From: Parachlorella kessleri
Lineage: Eukaryota; Chlorophyta; Trebouxiophyceae; Chlorellales; Chlorellaceae
Reading direction: 5' to 3'
Assembly: GCA_001598975.1 (NCBI GenBank)
Contig: BBXU01000931.1
Coordinates: 1-53,565, forward strand
Length of the DNA: 53,565 nt
The notes under the pieces were generated by a model, which made no database searches, was not told where the DNA came from, and worked only from the letters and a program-made list of their open reading frames with translations. Every line of letters begins with the position of its first letter. Position 1 is the first letter of the stretch. This document shows, piece after piece, positions 40,388-50,800 of this stretch. The translations under genes and the position numbers were made by a program.

Positions 40388-42907
40388 TCACAGCATCTGT
40401 GCCGCCTGTGCGTACTGCTCGAACATAGCTAGCATGTGGGCATACATGTCGCCACCGTCAGAAGAGTTGCCCATATTCACCATTCCCACATAGATGGGGA
40501 GGCATTTCCCGCAGCCCGCGTGCTTCTCCCAGCCCTCCTGCCGCCCATGCCTTACAAAGCACTCAATGCAGTTGCCCCGACGAGGCTTGGGCCCGTGCCT
40601 GTACAGCACAACAAACTCCCATGAGGCCTCAAGAGGCAGGTATGGCATCCAGAGCAGGAGCGACCATGAGGCGAAGGCCCACTGCACTGGGTGCATTGTC
40701 GCAAAACCTTCAGTTGCACCTGGACTGACGCTGGGTAGCCTCGCTATGGAGACCCAACTGTTACAGCAACCTATGCCCACATTCAGCATGCTCCTCATCA
40801 CCTTCTCCCAGACAGGTAGGCAGAGTTCCCGGAGAGACCTGTGCCGCCCCAAAGTGACTATTTGTCTATTGAGGCCAGCCATGGCAGGTGCTAAGCAGCT
40901 TGGAGGTATCAACCATGCAATGCAGGCGTGGTAGGTATGTCTGAAGAGGGCTCACCAGTGAAGGATCGTCGGCGTGACGCCTACATTACTTCCCCAGTAA
41001 GCCTTCCAATTCATGGCATCAGGGAGCGCTCCCCAGGTCTTGTTCATGTTAATTCTGTATGATGTGAGCCATCCTGCATGGCCACGGGATACAAATAGAG
41101 GGGAAGATATGTGGGAGGTGAGGGTGTTGGATGCTTTTACCAATTAGGCAGTGCCGCAGAAGGCCGGCCAGAAAAGAAGGCTGTGAGCCCTGCAACCCCT
41201 GACAACGCGCCCTGACAGGGGACGGTTCGAAGGTCAGCATGCGGAAGCATTGTGCCAGCAAGCCAGAGCACACATGTAGGAGACAGCCCAAGGGTGCCCA
41301 GACACAGGTTTTGCACGCACTGAGGTGTCTGGCGAGGGCCATCGAGCCTATACTCACCGTTGTCGTAAGCACCAAACTCAAATCTCTTCTCCCTCCCGTA
41401 ATTAAGGAATGCTGGGAACTCTTCCTTGAAGCTTGGGACGTTAAACACCAGCACACCGGAGTTCTCTGCCGTTCCCTTGGCATGCTGTGGGCTCATGCTA
41501 AGCTGACTTGGCAGCGGCATGGTGCATGTACTTACGTCGCCACCCACAAACATGACATCGGTGTCCGTGTACAAGACATGGGTGGTGCTGACATTTGTGA
41601 GGTCGACAAGGCCTTTGCTGATGATGCTTTCCATCACAAGAGGGATATCCAAGCGCAGAAAAGCACCCTGCATGGCGGAAAGCAGTCCCCTGTCCAGTTG
41701 AAGACTCATGCTCCGGGCAAGATTTGTGAATGATTGAAGTGCAAGTCGGGACCTTTTGTTTATAAGAGTCCTGCGCCTTCACTCACATATGGGTAACCAA
41801 GCCTTACCTCATTCTTCTTCAGGTCATCCCGGAAATGTACATTGGGTTGTACATCAAAGTCTTGCAAAAACGATGCACGGTGCAGGATGACTGTTCCCCC
41901 GTTTCTTGTAAACCACCTGCGCACTTGAAGACCCCTGCTTACAAATCCCTAAATATCCAGGTAGCAGGGCTGTGGTATGAAGGGTTCCATGCCTGCAATG
42001 AAATCCAAGCAATCATCGCACAGGTGCCTGCATCATGACCAGCATTGGCCTCCCCTGGCAACATGTTGCCCAAACTACTATCAGGACCTACCTGGTGAGG
42101 TTGCCTGGCTTGCCACAGTACAGCAGCACGGGCACCAGGGATGGAGCGTGCTCCTTGGCAGACAGCAATGCTGCTTGAATGAAGGCTTCATAGTCATTAC
42201 TAATACTGGCTGGCCCAGCACCCATTCCCGTAAACCAGAGCATTCTTTGGCAGCCAGGCGGCTGGCCCACTGGGGCGGCTGGCGCACTAGGCAGCTGCTG
42301 CCCTTTGGCCCGCAGGGCATCAAAGCTCGGTGGGTGGCCCGGCTCTACCCGGCTGCTGACCCTGCCAGGCTGGGCAGCTTGGAAGCCTGCAAGCTCTACC
42401 TGCATTTGAGGAGGACGCTATTGACCCATTTTAACGGTGGAGGGGGTCCACCACCACTCGGCCTTTGCCCCGCCTTCATCTACAGGCTGCCCTAGTCTAC
42501 TTGGTCACTGGGGTCTAGGACATGGGCGTGCAGTTAGGTCAGACATATGCACACGCATATGAAGCAATTGGGCCCCTGCTAACTTCCATCAGGGCACTTG
42601 TAAAACAAGCATGTGCAACTGCTCCTAAGTGGGAAGTGTTGTGACAGTGGAGGCAGGTGTCCACTACAGCTTTTCGCCCAGGGGTACCAGTATGTGTGCT
42701 GGCTGCGGGCAGGACTTGCTTACCAGCCGTGGGTCTCTAGAGCAGAAGAAGCCGACAGCTATGAGGCACACCGCCAGGAAAGCGAAAAGTGGTTTGGAGA
42801 AAGACTCCTCTGCATGAGAAGGCTGCCAATCAGCAACAAACCTTGCCTTGGCAATTTGAAAGTGAGCAGGCTTACGCACACTTGAGACTCCCCCTACCTT
42901 GCTTCAT
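40388..42907 (-). CDS. GT8-like glycosyltransferase B, type II membrane protein (paralogue of A)
   Basis: Exons (minus) 42907-42898 (ATG plus 7 nt), 42809-42724, 42399-42092, 41916-41808, 41667-41358, 41073-40956 and 40598-40388, 383 residues, all phases consistent. A signal anchor (PLFAFLAVCLIAVGFF) at about residues 9-24 is followed by a Pro/Ala-rich stem. The catalytic domain has LRLDIPLVMESI, LYTDTDVMFVGG (DxD), ENSGVLVFNVPS, AYDNGWLTSYR, NWKAYWGSN, HWHGPKPRR and the Cys-rich C-terminus CIECFVRH / GCGKC / GGDMYAHML. Introns in the shared part fall at the same places as in gene A (18655-20434). Where A has D-Q-G before the splice, B has D-N-G. The tiny first exon is inferred; without it no in-frame ATG precedes the anchor. 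The predicted role is Golgi or ER lumen glycosylation with an unknown donor. Confidence 0.8.
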
Positions 42908-43304
42908 TGCGAACTTTACCCCCGTGTATTTTCAGAGATGTGTCTAAACATACTCCAGTGCTCTGGTGAGTGGCGAGAGGCCAACCTGACGGAGGCTGTA
43001 TCCCCTTGCGTCAGGTGGCTGGCACACGCCCGTACTCGTCAGGCCAGGGCAACTACCTGGAGGGTGCTTTGAGAAGGACTCGTGGCCCCACAAGGTTGAC
43101 GATCTGTGACTAGCTGACTAGATGCGATACCATGGGAAGTGTCGACGGAGCAGGGCCTTCCCCTCAAGTGCCAAAGCCCGATTTCGTCAGATGCAACCGC
43201 ACCGGCTGCAAGCAGCGCGTTTGTTTGTGCACGGTCAGTCGGGGCCCCGCCGGGGGCCCCCGCGGGGGTCATGTCACGTGGCGGGTTCCTAAAGATGCCA
43301 TAGC
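42908..43304. promoter_or_regulatory. Shared upstream region of glycosyltransferase B and the Rossmann protein gene
   Basis: 397 bp between opposing starts. A GC-rich GGGGCCCCGCCGGGGGCCCC near-palindrome lies at about 43241-43260. No gene. Confidence 0.4.
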
Positions 43305-45353
43305 ATGCCATCACCACCTGTACATGTTCGTTTATCGTATCTAGACCGTGCACCTGCCATCTTTGTTATGAATTCCCCATTCAAGCTGCAGACAGGCGGC
43401 ACATGCCGCCCAGTTGCAGGCCTACTTAATCACCCTGCTCACCCCAGGCACCCTCCCTTCATCCCATATAGCCAACCCAAGGTTAGACGTCAGAGTTCTG
43501 GACTAGGGCAGCTAAGGAGCTTGACAGACAGCCCTGCTAAGAGACAACGGACTGCTGCCATGCCTGGTGGATGTGTTGCCCAGGCAGCCAGCCTTCAGTT
43601 GCTGGTGGTGGGGCCTGGTGTGCTAGGCAGCAACCTTGGTACTCAGTGGCTGGAGAGGTTTGGCACTGGCATGGTGATTGGCCAGACGAATACCACAACC
43701 AACCACGAAAGGTGGGGGTGGTACTTTCCAGCCGGTCTGCTGTTGTCCCACCAACCAAGTGCCAGGTGCTGGGCCCTCGCTCAACAGCTCCATACTGTTT
43801 ACGTACACGCCTGTAATCCACCGGGTGCTGTAGGCTCAGAAAGCTAGGTATCACGCCTGTGGCCAAGGAGGCAGCTGGCAGCAGCCAGTACCCATTTGTC
43901 CTCTTCAGCGCCCCCCCCTCGGGCTCTGCCGACTATTTAGGGGAGGTATGTAGGGTCGGCAGGCTTGAACAGATTGTGCGGCTGTGCTAAGGCTTGTTCC
44001 TCTGAAATGGTGAGGATGCTTGGGTAAGTGCTATACTGAAGCCTCACACTGTTGACGGCGTGCTGCTGCGGCCCTGCTGGCCAAAATGAACGAGGCAAGA
44101 CTGCTCACCAGGCTCCGACTGAAGCTGGGCTCTGCTGCAGATCAGTTCCGCGCTGCAGCGCTGGGACGGGACTGGGTGCTTTGTGTTCACATCGTCTGCT
44201 GGTGTCTACCCAGTAGAAGACGGGTCCGCCTGTGACGAGAGCACACCACTGATCCGCATGGGTGCCAATGAGCGCACTGACAAGTGAGTTGGGGTGGGCA
44301 GGGAATATGTCTGCTTGGAAAGACCCTCTTGGACTTGGAGGTGAGCTGAGGAAGCATGGAGCAGGGAGGCAGTCCAAGCTAGGCGGCCGACTTGTGGGCA
44401 ATGTGTGCAGCACTCGCTTCTGCGTGCGCATATGGAGATGGCTGCGGTTTACATACCCTGCCTTGCTCCCTGCCGCAGGTTGTTGAAAGCGGAGCAGATG
44501 GTGCTTGACGCGGGCGGCTGCGTGGCGAGGCTTGTAGGCCTTTACCATGCCAACAGGTGGGCCTGCGGCATGGGGATCCAAGCTCGACCTTGCAGTCTTG
44601 CAGCGCCTGACACCTTGTTTGCCGGCACCACTATTTCACAACTGGGGCTCAGCTTTGCAAGAAGTGCCCGGGCACATCATGCTGCTGCATTGTTCTTGAC
44701 CGGGGCTGAGAAGGGCAGTTGTCCCTGTACTTGGTGGCGAGTGCAGGGGTGCCCACACCTTTTTCCTTAGACAGCAGCAGGTAGATCGTTGGGCGGGCTA
44801 TACAGTGAACCTCATACACTACGAGGATGCCGCCTCCCTTGCCCTGGCAGTGCTGACGGGGCAGGGGGCGCAGGCGCCCTACAGGGGCCAGGCCTTCTTG
44901 GGCTGCGACGGCTCACCGGTCACCTTTGAGGTGGGGCGAGGCAGGCACAAAGGCCCTATGCACTTCTTGCTACCGCTGCCAAGCACAGTGGGTCTTGGCT
45001 CCTCTCACTGGCAGGACCGGAGCGCGTTGCAGCCAAGGGGCGGATTGTGTGGTGACCCTTGCCACCAGGCCCTGGTGGGACGGGGCACGATAGCGCCATG
45101 GTGCCGCCTGAACTTGCAGGACATGATGCAAGCCACGCTGAGGTCAGGCGCCTTCCCGGGCGCCAGCTACACCTTTGTGGGCAAGGAAGGGCCAGTGAAG
45201 GGCAAGCGCATGAGCAACCCCCGCACGCGGCAGCAGCTGCAGTGGAGGCCCAAGTACCCCAGCTTTATAGAGTTCATGGAGGCTGGGGCTAAAGACTGGT
45301 ACAACGCTGAAGGGCAGAAGCAAGCAGTGCCTGCAGGCATGCCCCATGCTTAG
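43305..45353 (+). CDS. At1g19690-like NAD(P)-binding Rossmann-fold protein, probably plastid-targeted
   Basis: Exons 43305-43711, 43834-43945, 44141-44283, 44479-44556, 44771-44930 and 45120-45353, 377 residues. The first about 85 residues are rich in Pro, Arg, Ser and Gln with few acids, as in a chloroplast transit peptide; other in-frame ATGs lie at 43368 and 43560. The core starts LQLLVVGPGVLGSNLG (G-x-G-x-x-G), then IGQTNTTTNHERLRKLGI, FVLFSAPPSGSADYLGE, CFVFTSSAGVYPVEDG, RTDKLLKAEQMVLDAGG, VARLVGLYHANR, VNLIHYEDAASLALAVL, FLGCDG, and RTRQQLQWRPKYPSF near the end. This matches the plant short-chain epimerase-like family of At1g19690, whose enzymatic role is, to my knowledge, not established. 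The classical Y-x-x-x-K catalytic pair is not obvious; S-S plus R-T-D-K-L-L-K-A occupies that area. Confidence 0.83.
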
Positions 45354-45812
45354 CCTAGGAAGGGTCGCAGTGGCGGTGGTCAGAACCACGAATACGTGGG
45401 AGCGGTTTCATGAGGTGCTGTAGGCTTGCTCCTCATTTGGGTGGTACACCTTCTAGTGGTGGCGGGCTAGTCTCAAAACCGGCATTCATCAGTCACTCCT
45501 CAGGCACTTGCATGGTTAGTTTTTATGGAAACACTGAGCATGCCGCAATAGCAATGCATGGGGCTAAGAAGGCTAAGGTGGTAGTCCAACTTAAGAGCAA
45601 TTCATACATTAAAGCACAAATGCTGTAGCCCTATAGGCTGCTCAGCTAGATTTGTGACAAGCGAGGCAATTGCCCCCCAACGATACACTGCGAAAGGTTT
45701 CTGAGCTGGATGCCATCTCTTCATGTCCGCACCAGTATTCATTGTTATGTCAAACCCCAGTATGATACATCCTGGCCAAGCCTTAGCCGTGACAATGCCA
45801 CCCATACTAATC
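45354..45812. other. Convergent 3' intergenic region; no gene seen
   Basis: 459 bp between the stops of the Rossmann and coiled-coil genes. Confidence 0.4.
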
Positions 45813-47365
45813 TCAGTGGCTGGCAGGGCCCTGCCTAGCTGCTATGGCATGGTCTAGCAGAGTGTTCAGGGCAGCTGCAGGGTCTCCGCCCGTGGTGGCA
45901 AGCACAGCTGCCGCAATCTGAGCTTCCTCCGGCAGGTCCCCGGGTGACCTGCAAGGGCTGAATGACAGCAGGCAGCACTGAGCAGGGAATATGCATACTG
46001 CTATAGGCAGCATGACTATGGCTTCCGCATGCCAGGTGGAGATATAAACATTCCTATGCATCATAATGCAGCCCTGTCAGTCCACTTCACCTCGTGCTCT
46101 CATTCGCACTACCTGCACCCTTACCAATATATATGTAAAGGAACACCACACCAGGAACTGCAAAACGGCAGCTGCTGCCTTGCCTTCCTCCTTGAGACAT
46201 GCTTACCAGAGGGCTGGATGCTGTGGACCCCTGTATGCTGCAATCTTGGGCGAGTCGAGGGCTGCTGGCATCGTCTTGGCACTCGGCGTGGATGGGGCAG
46301 CTGTCCCCTCAACTCCAACCATGGCCGCTGGCTGCTGTGCCTGCTGGGGTAGGTTGTGCTGGTCCTGGGGCCCTAGCTGGTGCAGGTTGCCGATGAGCCG
46401 CCTGCCCACACCCTCCAGGAACCTCCTGTTCAGCTGGGCTGCCTGGGGCTCTGGGTGGCGCTGCTGCTGGGGCTCACCCGCTGCCCCAGCTGGGCCCTGA
46501 AGGCCTTCTTGTTGCTGCTGCTGCTGCTGCTGGGGCTGGTCCTGGGACTCGTCCACAAAATCGGCCCGCCGCATGTGTAGGAGCGAGATGAGGCGCTTCA
46601 TGCCGCGGTTCTCCTCCAGGACCCTGTTGACTGCCGAGTACACGCCCTGTGGCAGAGGGGAGGGCGGCGTTGTGTGGTCACGTGCCGCTGGGCACGTGCT
46701 GCTGGAAGGCATGCAACCCAGCATGCGTACCCTGACTGAGCCCACTGAAAGAAGCGCATTGTATACCAGACAAAGCCGGCAAGGTGCCAAAGCCAGCTGC
46801 GCAGTCGCATTTGGCACGGATGCTTTTGAGCACGCTGGGTGCTCACACTGCTTGCGACTCACCATGAGCTGCTGCTCCAGCATAGTGTTCTGCACCTTGA
46901 GCTTGGTGTACAGCTCCTCCAGGGCAGCCAGCCGCTGCATGTCTTCCCTCAGCTGCTCCAGCGTCTCGAGCTCGGCAGCGTCATCCATGTACTCCAGGTC
47001 TGGGGAGCCCTCCTGCTCGCCTGGCCCAGTCTCCTGCTGGGGGTGCTGCTGTGGCGGCTCGGCTCCGTCCTTGGCAAGGGCCACCCTCCTGAAACAAGTG
47101 CACAGTCACCTCTAGTTTCGTTTGGTTGCTGTGGTTGTGGATGGGATGGAGTAATGCCGGGTGACAACTGCAGGTCTGCGCCAGCAGGGCCGCGGCAGTT
47201 TCAGACCCTTAGACCAGCAGGCTGCCTGACGTGCCAGTGACTCAGATGAGCTCCCCTTACCCACCGTCGCACACGTGTTCGGCCACCACCAAACCACAAA
47301 GTTGGGGAAAGGAGGGAGGCAGCGGCGCTGTTGTCCAAGAGGAGGCAGTCATCCTCATGCTCCAT
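45813..47365 (-). CDS. Hypothetical Gln-rich coiled-coil protein
   Basis: Exons (minus): tentative first exon from ATG 47365 (MEHEDDCLLLDNS) to about 47270-47310, then 47088-46863, 46646-46207 and 45948-45813. The last three are phase-consistent; the 3' end of exon 1 could not be fixed. Visible features: an acidic stretch (LEYMDDAAELETLEQ) leading into a coiled coil (REDMQRLAALEELYTKLK, QNTMLEQQLM), a second helix (VYSAVNRVLEENRGMKRLI), a Gln run, and a long Pro/Gln/Ala-rich segment. A C-terminal helical piece (EEAQIAAAVLATTGGDP, ALNTLLDHAIAA) resembles a small UBA-like helix bundle only loosely. I do not recognise the family. It has no signal peptide or membrane segment and is probably nuclear or cytosolic. 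It is head-to-head with the kinase gene. Confidence 0.6.
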
Positions 47366-47865
47366 GGCAGTTACAGTAACCTCTTCTGCAGTTGGTGCAG
47401 GACTTTGTGTTGCAGTGCATCAAGGTTTGAACAGTTGTGACCAGAAGGCGCAGAACAGACGGACTTACTGGGCTGCCTCTCCCTTGGATGCACGCAATCA
47501 CTCGCGGCGGCTATGAGGGTAGCTCCGAGCAGAAAACGGGGCAGGAGACACTTGAGAGCTTATAACTAGGCCGGCAAATGCAACAAGACAACACCGCTGG
47601 TAAGCTAGTGAACCCCAGGTGACACCCAGCAACAAACTGCAACCAACAGAACCGTGTCGACGTGCGCAGGGAGGGAGGCAGTTGGGCATCTAGTTCTCTC
47701 TACTCATGCATTATAGCAACGGTTGTCGTCGGCTTGAAGGTCACGGTTGCCAACCGCAAGCTTGGATCGAGCGGACCGGATGTCGAGATACTTGGGCACA
47801 GCAGGCAGCGCATGGGCCTAGGTTGCGGGGGGCAGGAAGTCAAAAGCTGACGATGCCAAGTTGGG
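47366..47865. promoter_or_regulatory. Shared upstream region of the coiled-coil and kinase genes
   Basis: 500 bp between opposing starts. An in-frame-open but unsupported upstream ORF (47706-47954) overlaps the kinase 5' end in another frame. Confidence 0.35.
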
Positions 47866-50800
47866 ATGGCTCCTGCATCACCTTTAAATCACTGGGTGGG
47901 TCCCACTATGCTCAGCCACGGCGCACTGTCATGGCCGTCCATGACGCAGCCTAGGCCGCTTAGTTGTAGGTTACCCACTGGCAGGCAGTTCCCAAGGCCC
48001 TATAGGCGTGCTGCTCACAGTGCAGCACGGCACCACTCCCTACGCATAGTATCGGAGCTTAAGACCAAGGGCCAGCGCTACAATGCCGAGCAGCTCTTCC
48101 TGCGGCCTTCAGGCAGACCGCTTGGCGAGGGCAGCTTTGGTGAAGTTTTCGAGGTGCGAAGTGCGAACCTTGAGGGACATTTCATGTCCCACATGCTCCG
48201 ATCGTTTGAATTTGGAAACGCCGGGTACACATGCCCGGTTTAAAAGTGATCCTCGGCTCTGGAGTTACTGCAGGGGACACTGAAAGGCTCAAAGGGCGAG
48301 CAGCATGTAATTCTGAAGAGGGTGAAGGACAAGGTCCAAGGGGCGGTGGAGATGCAGGTCCGTGGTAGTTGCGGGGTGGTGTGGGCGACATTGTGGCTGT
48401 GCCAGGGGCCTGTGCTCGCAGCTTGGTTGCATGTGCCACTACTGTCTTGCTGAGAGAGGGAGAGGCAATGTAGGGCTTGGCTGTCGGTCAAGTGCGGAGA
48501 CAGATGGAGTGTTACCTGGCGTGCAGGAGATGGAGCACCTGCTGAACGTGTATGCCAGCAAGGCAGCCAGGCACAGCGTGGCAGACTTCCTTGGATTCTG
48601 TGAGGTGGATACCCCCGTCAATCGGCTGACACGCGGCCTCTGGCTGGTGAGCTGGCGCCTCGCCACTATGCTGTGGCACAGGGTATCCCCAGATGTCACA
48701 GGAGGCACTGCACGCCAAGGGGCTGCTAGACATCTTTCAGGCTGCGCTCTGCTCGTTTTGCATGGGAGCATGACAATAAGTGGTGTTGGCACAGGCTGGA
48801 GAGGGAGGATGTGGTGAGGGCGGATGTCGTCACCTGCATAGCAAGTCGCAGGCACGCACCTCTCCTCAAGCAGCATGGGCCTCATCATGAAGGGAGCTTA
48901 TATACCGCGCCCTTCGCCTGTGCCTTGCTGCTGCCGTGCAGGTGTGGGCGTACCAGGGCAGCAAGACCTTGGCATACTACCTGAAGCGGCGCGACTGCCT
49001 GGAGGCTCTGGCCAGGGACATGCGGGTGCCTGAAGGCGCCGTTGTGCCCACCATCATGCGCCACATCTTCGTGTGCCTGGAGGTGAGCTGATGTGCCCTG
49101 CGTGTCTGGCGCTGATTTGGTGCCCGCGGCAGGGTGCCCCTGCCATGGGGAGGGTGTGTGGGTGATGCTTGATGGGACGCATGTCTTTGCAGGGTGCTGG
49201 CTAGCTGGAGATTTGATTTGCACATAGTCACCGACAGAAGCACCCTTTCAGCTGTGGCTTGGCGGTCTCACCTCGTACCGAGCCGAGCGTGTGGGGACGA
49301 GAACATGTTGGCATGCAATGGCGAGTGGGAGTGCTGCCTGGTCTGACAGCATCATGAGCGGCAGTCTGGCTGGTGTTGGCTGCAGGACATCCATGGTGCT
49401 GGTCTGGTGCACCGTGACATCAAGCCCTCCAACCTCATCTTCTGTGAGCGAGACCTGCGCTTCAAGCTGATAGACCTGGGGGCCGCGTGCGACCTGAGGT
49501 CTGGGACCAACTACCGCCCCACAGAGACCATTCTGGACCCCTGCTACTGCCCGCCAGAGGAGGTGTGTGCGGAGGGAGGGGACGCAGCGTACGTAGCACA
49601 GGACTGTGTTGCCGTGGACTTGTTGTCTTCAGTATATCTGGTTCTCCTACTCGACAACAAATGGGAGGTTCAATTAATGCGAAGCGTTGAGGAGCGTATA
49701 TGGAGGCCGGATTAACCTTGCAGTGAGATTTGTAAAGGGCACCAATTGCGCCATGGGTGAAGCTTTGTTCGAGGGCTGGCCGGCTTGTATGTTGTGCCAA
49801 GTGCCATCTGCAAGCGGACCTCCTGCGTGTCTCAGTCACTAGCTTTGCGACAGATACTCCACTCATTGGCTGCTCGCCCTTTTGCCCTCCGCTCTGTGTG
49901 TGGCCCCTCCTGGATTGCTTCAGTAGATCATACTCATATTCTGCCACCTCTGCGGCCCTACCCTGCCTTGCAGTATGTGCTGCCCACCGACGCGCCCCAC
50001 CTCTCTCAGCATGCCCAGCCGTTCGCCATGGCGATGTCACCGCTGCTGTGGAGCCAGCACCGGCCCGACTGCTTCGACACCTACTCCGCCGGCATCATCC
50101 TCATGCAGCTGGCGCTGCCCTCGCTGCGCACGCTGGCGGCGCTGCGCACCTTCCGCCAGTCGCTCGCGCGAAGTGGGCACGATTTGGAGGTAGGTAGGCA
50201 TGAAGTGTTGAAGGAGGAGGGTGGACGCTGCTGTGTGCCTAGCGACGCAGTGGTCTTGGTAATTGACATGACTACTTAGCCGTGACTGGAGGTGAGAAAC
50301 AGGATTGCGAAAGGCTGGCGGCTGCTTGTTGACGGTAGGGAGCTCTGTCCAGTTGCTGTGTGGGATGCTCCGGCTGCGTATGGTGTGTATGACCTGGCGA
50401 TGAGGTCGTAATGCCTAAAAGGGCGGGAGAGGTTAGATTCTTATTAATGCTCTAGGTTTCTGGGGCTGTTGTGTGGTTTGGGGTGAAGGTAGGCATGCCG
50501 TCAGCGGGAGGCTGGGGTCTTTGCTGTTGTGCCTTTCATTGTGCCTGTGGTGGCAATCCTGTGAGCTGGCCCAAAAACGCCATTATATGGCAGTTGAAGC
50601 TGGTGTACCACCGCTGTGCCTGGTCGATCTCTGCCCTACCACGTTAGTGTGCTGAGACGCGCGCCCCCTGCAAGTGCCTGCAGGAGTGGCGTGTGCGGGC
50701 GGTGCTGCCCGCCCGCGACACGGTAGTGCTGGATGAGAACGATGGGGAGGGGTGGGACCTTGCCGAGGGACTCCTGAGGGCTCGCGAGGTATGGCGGGCT

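Noticed and set aside
46203..47084. Continuous 293-codon ORF for the coiled-coil protein
   Set aside because: It crosses an intron (46862-46647) that happens to be open; donor and acceptor are canonical and the intron translation is Cys/Ser-rich and unlike the flanks. Read-through cannot be fully excluded.
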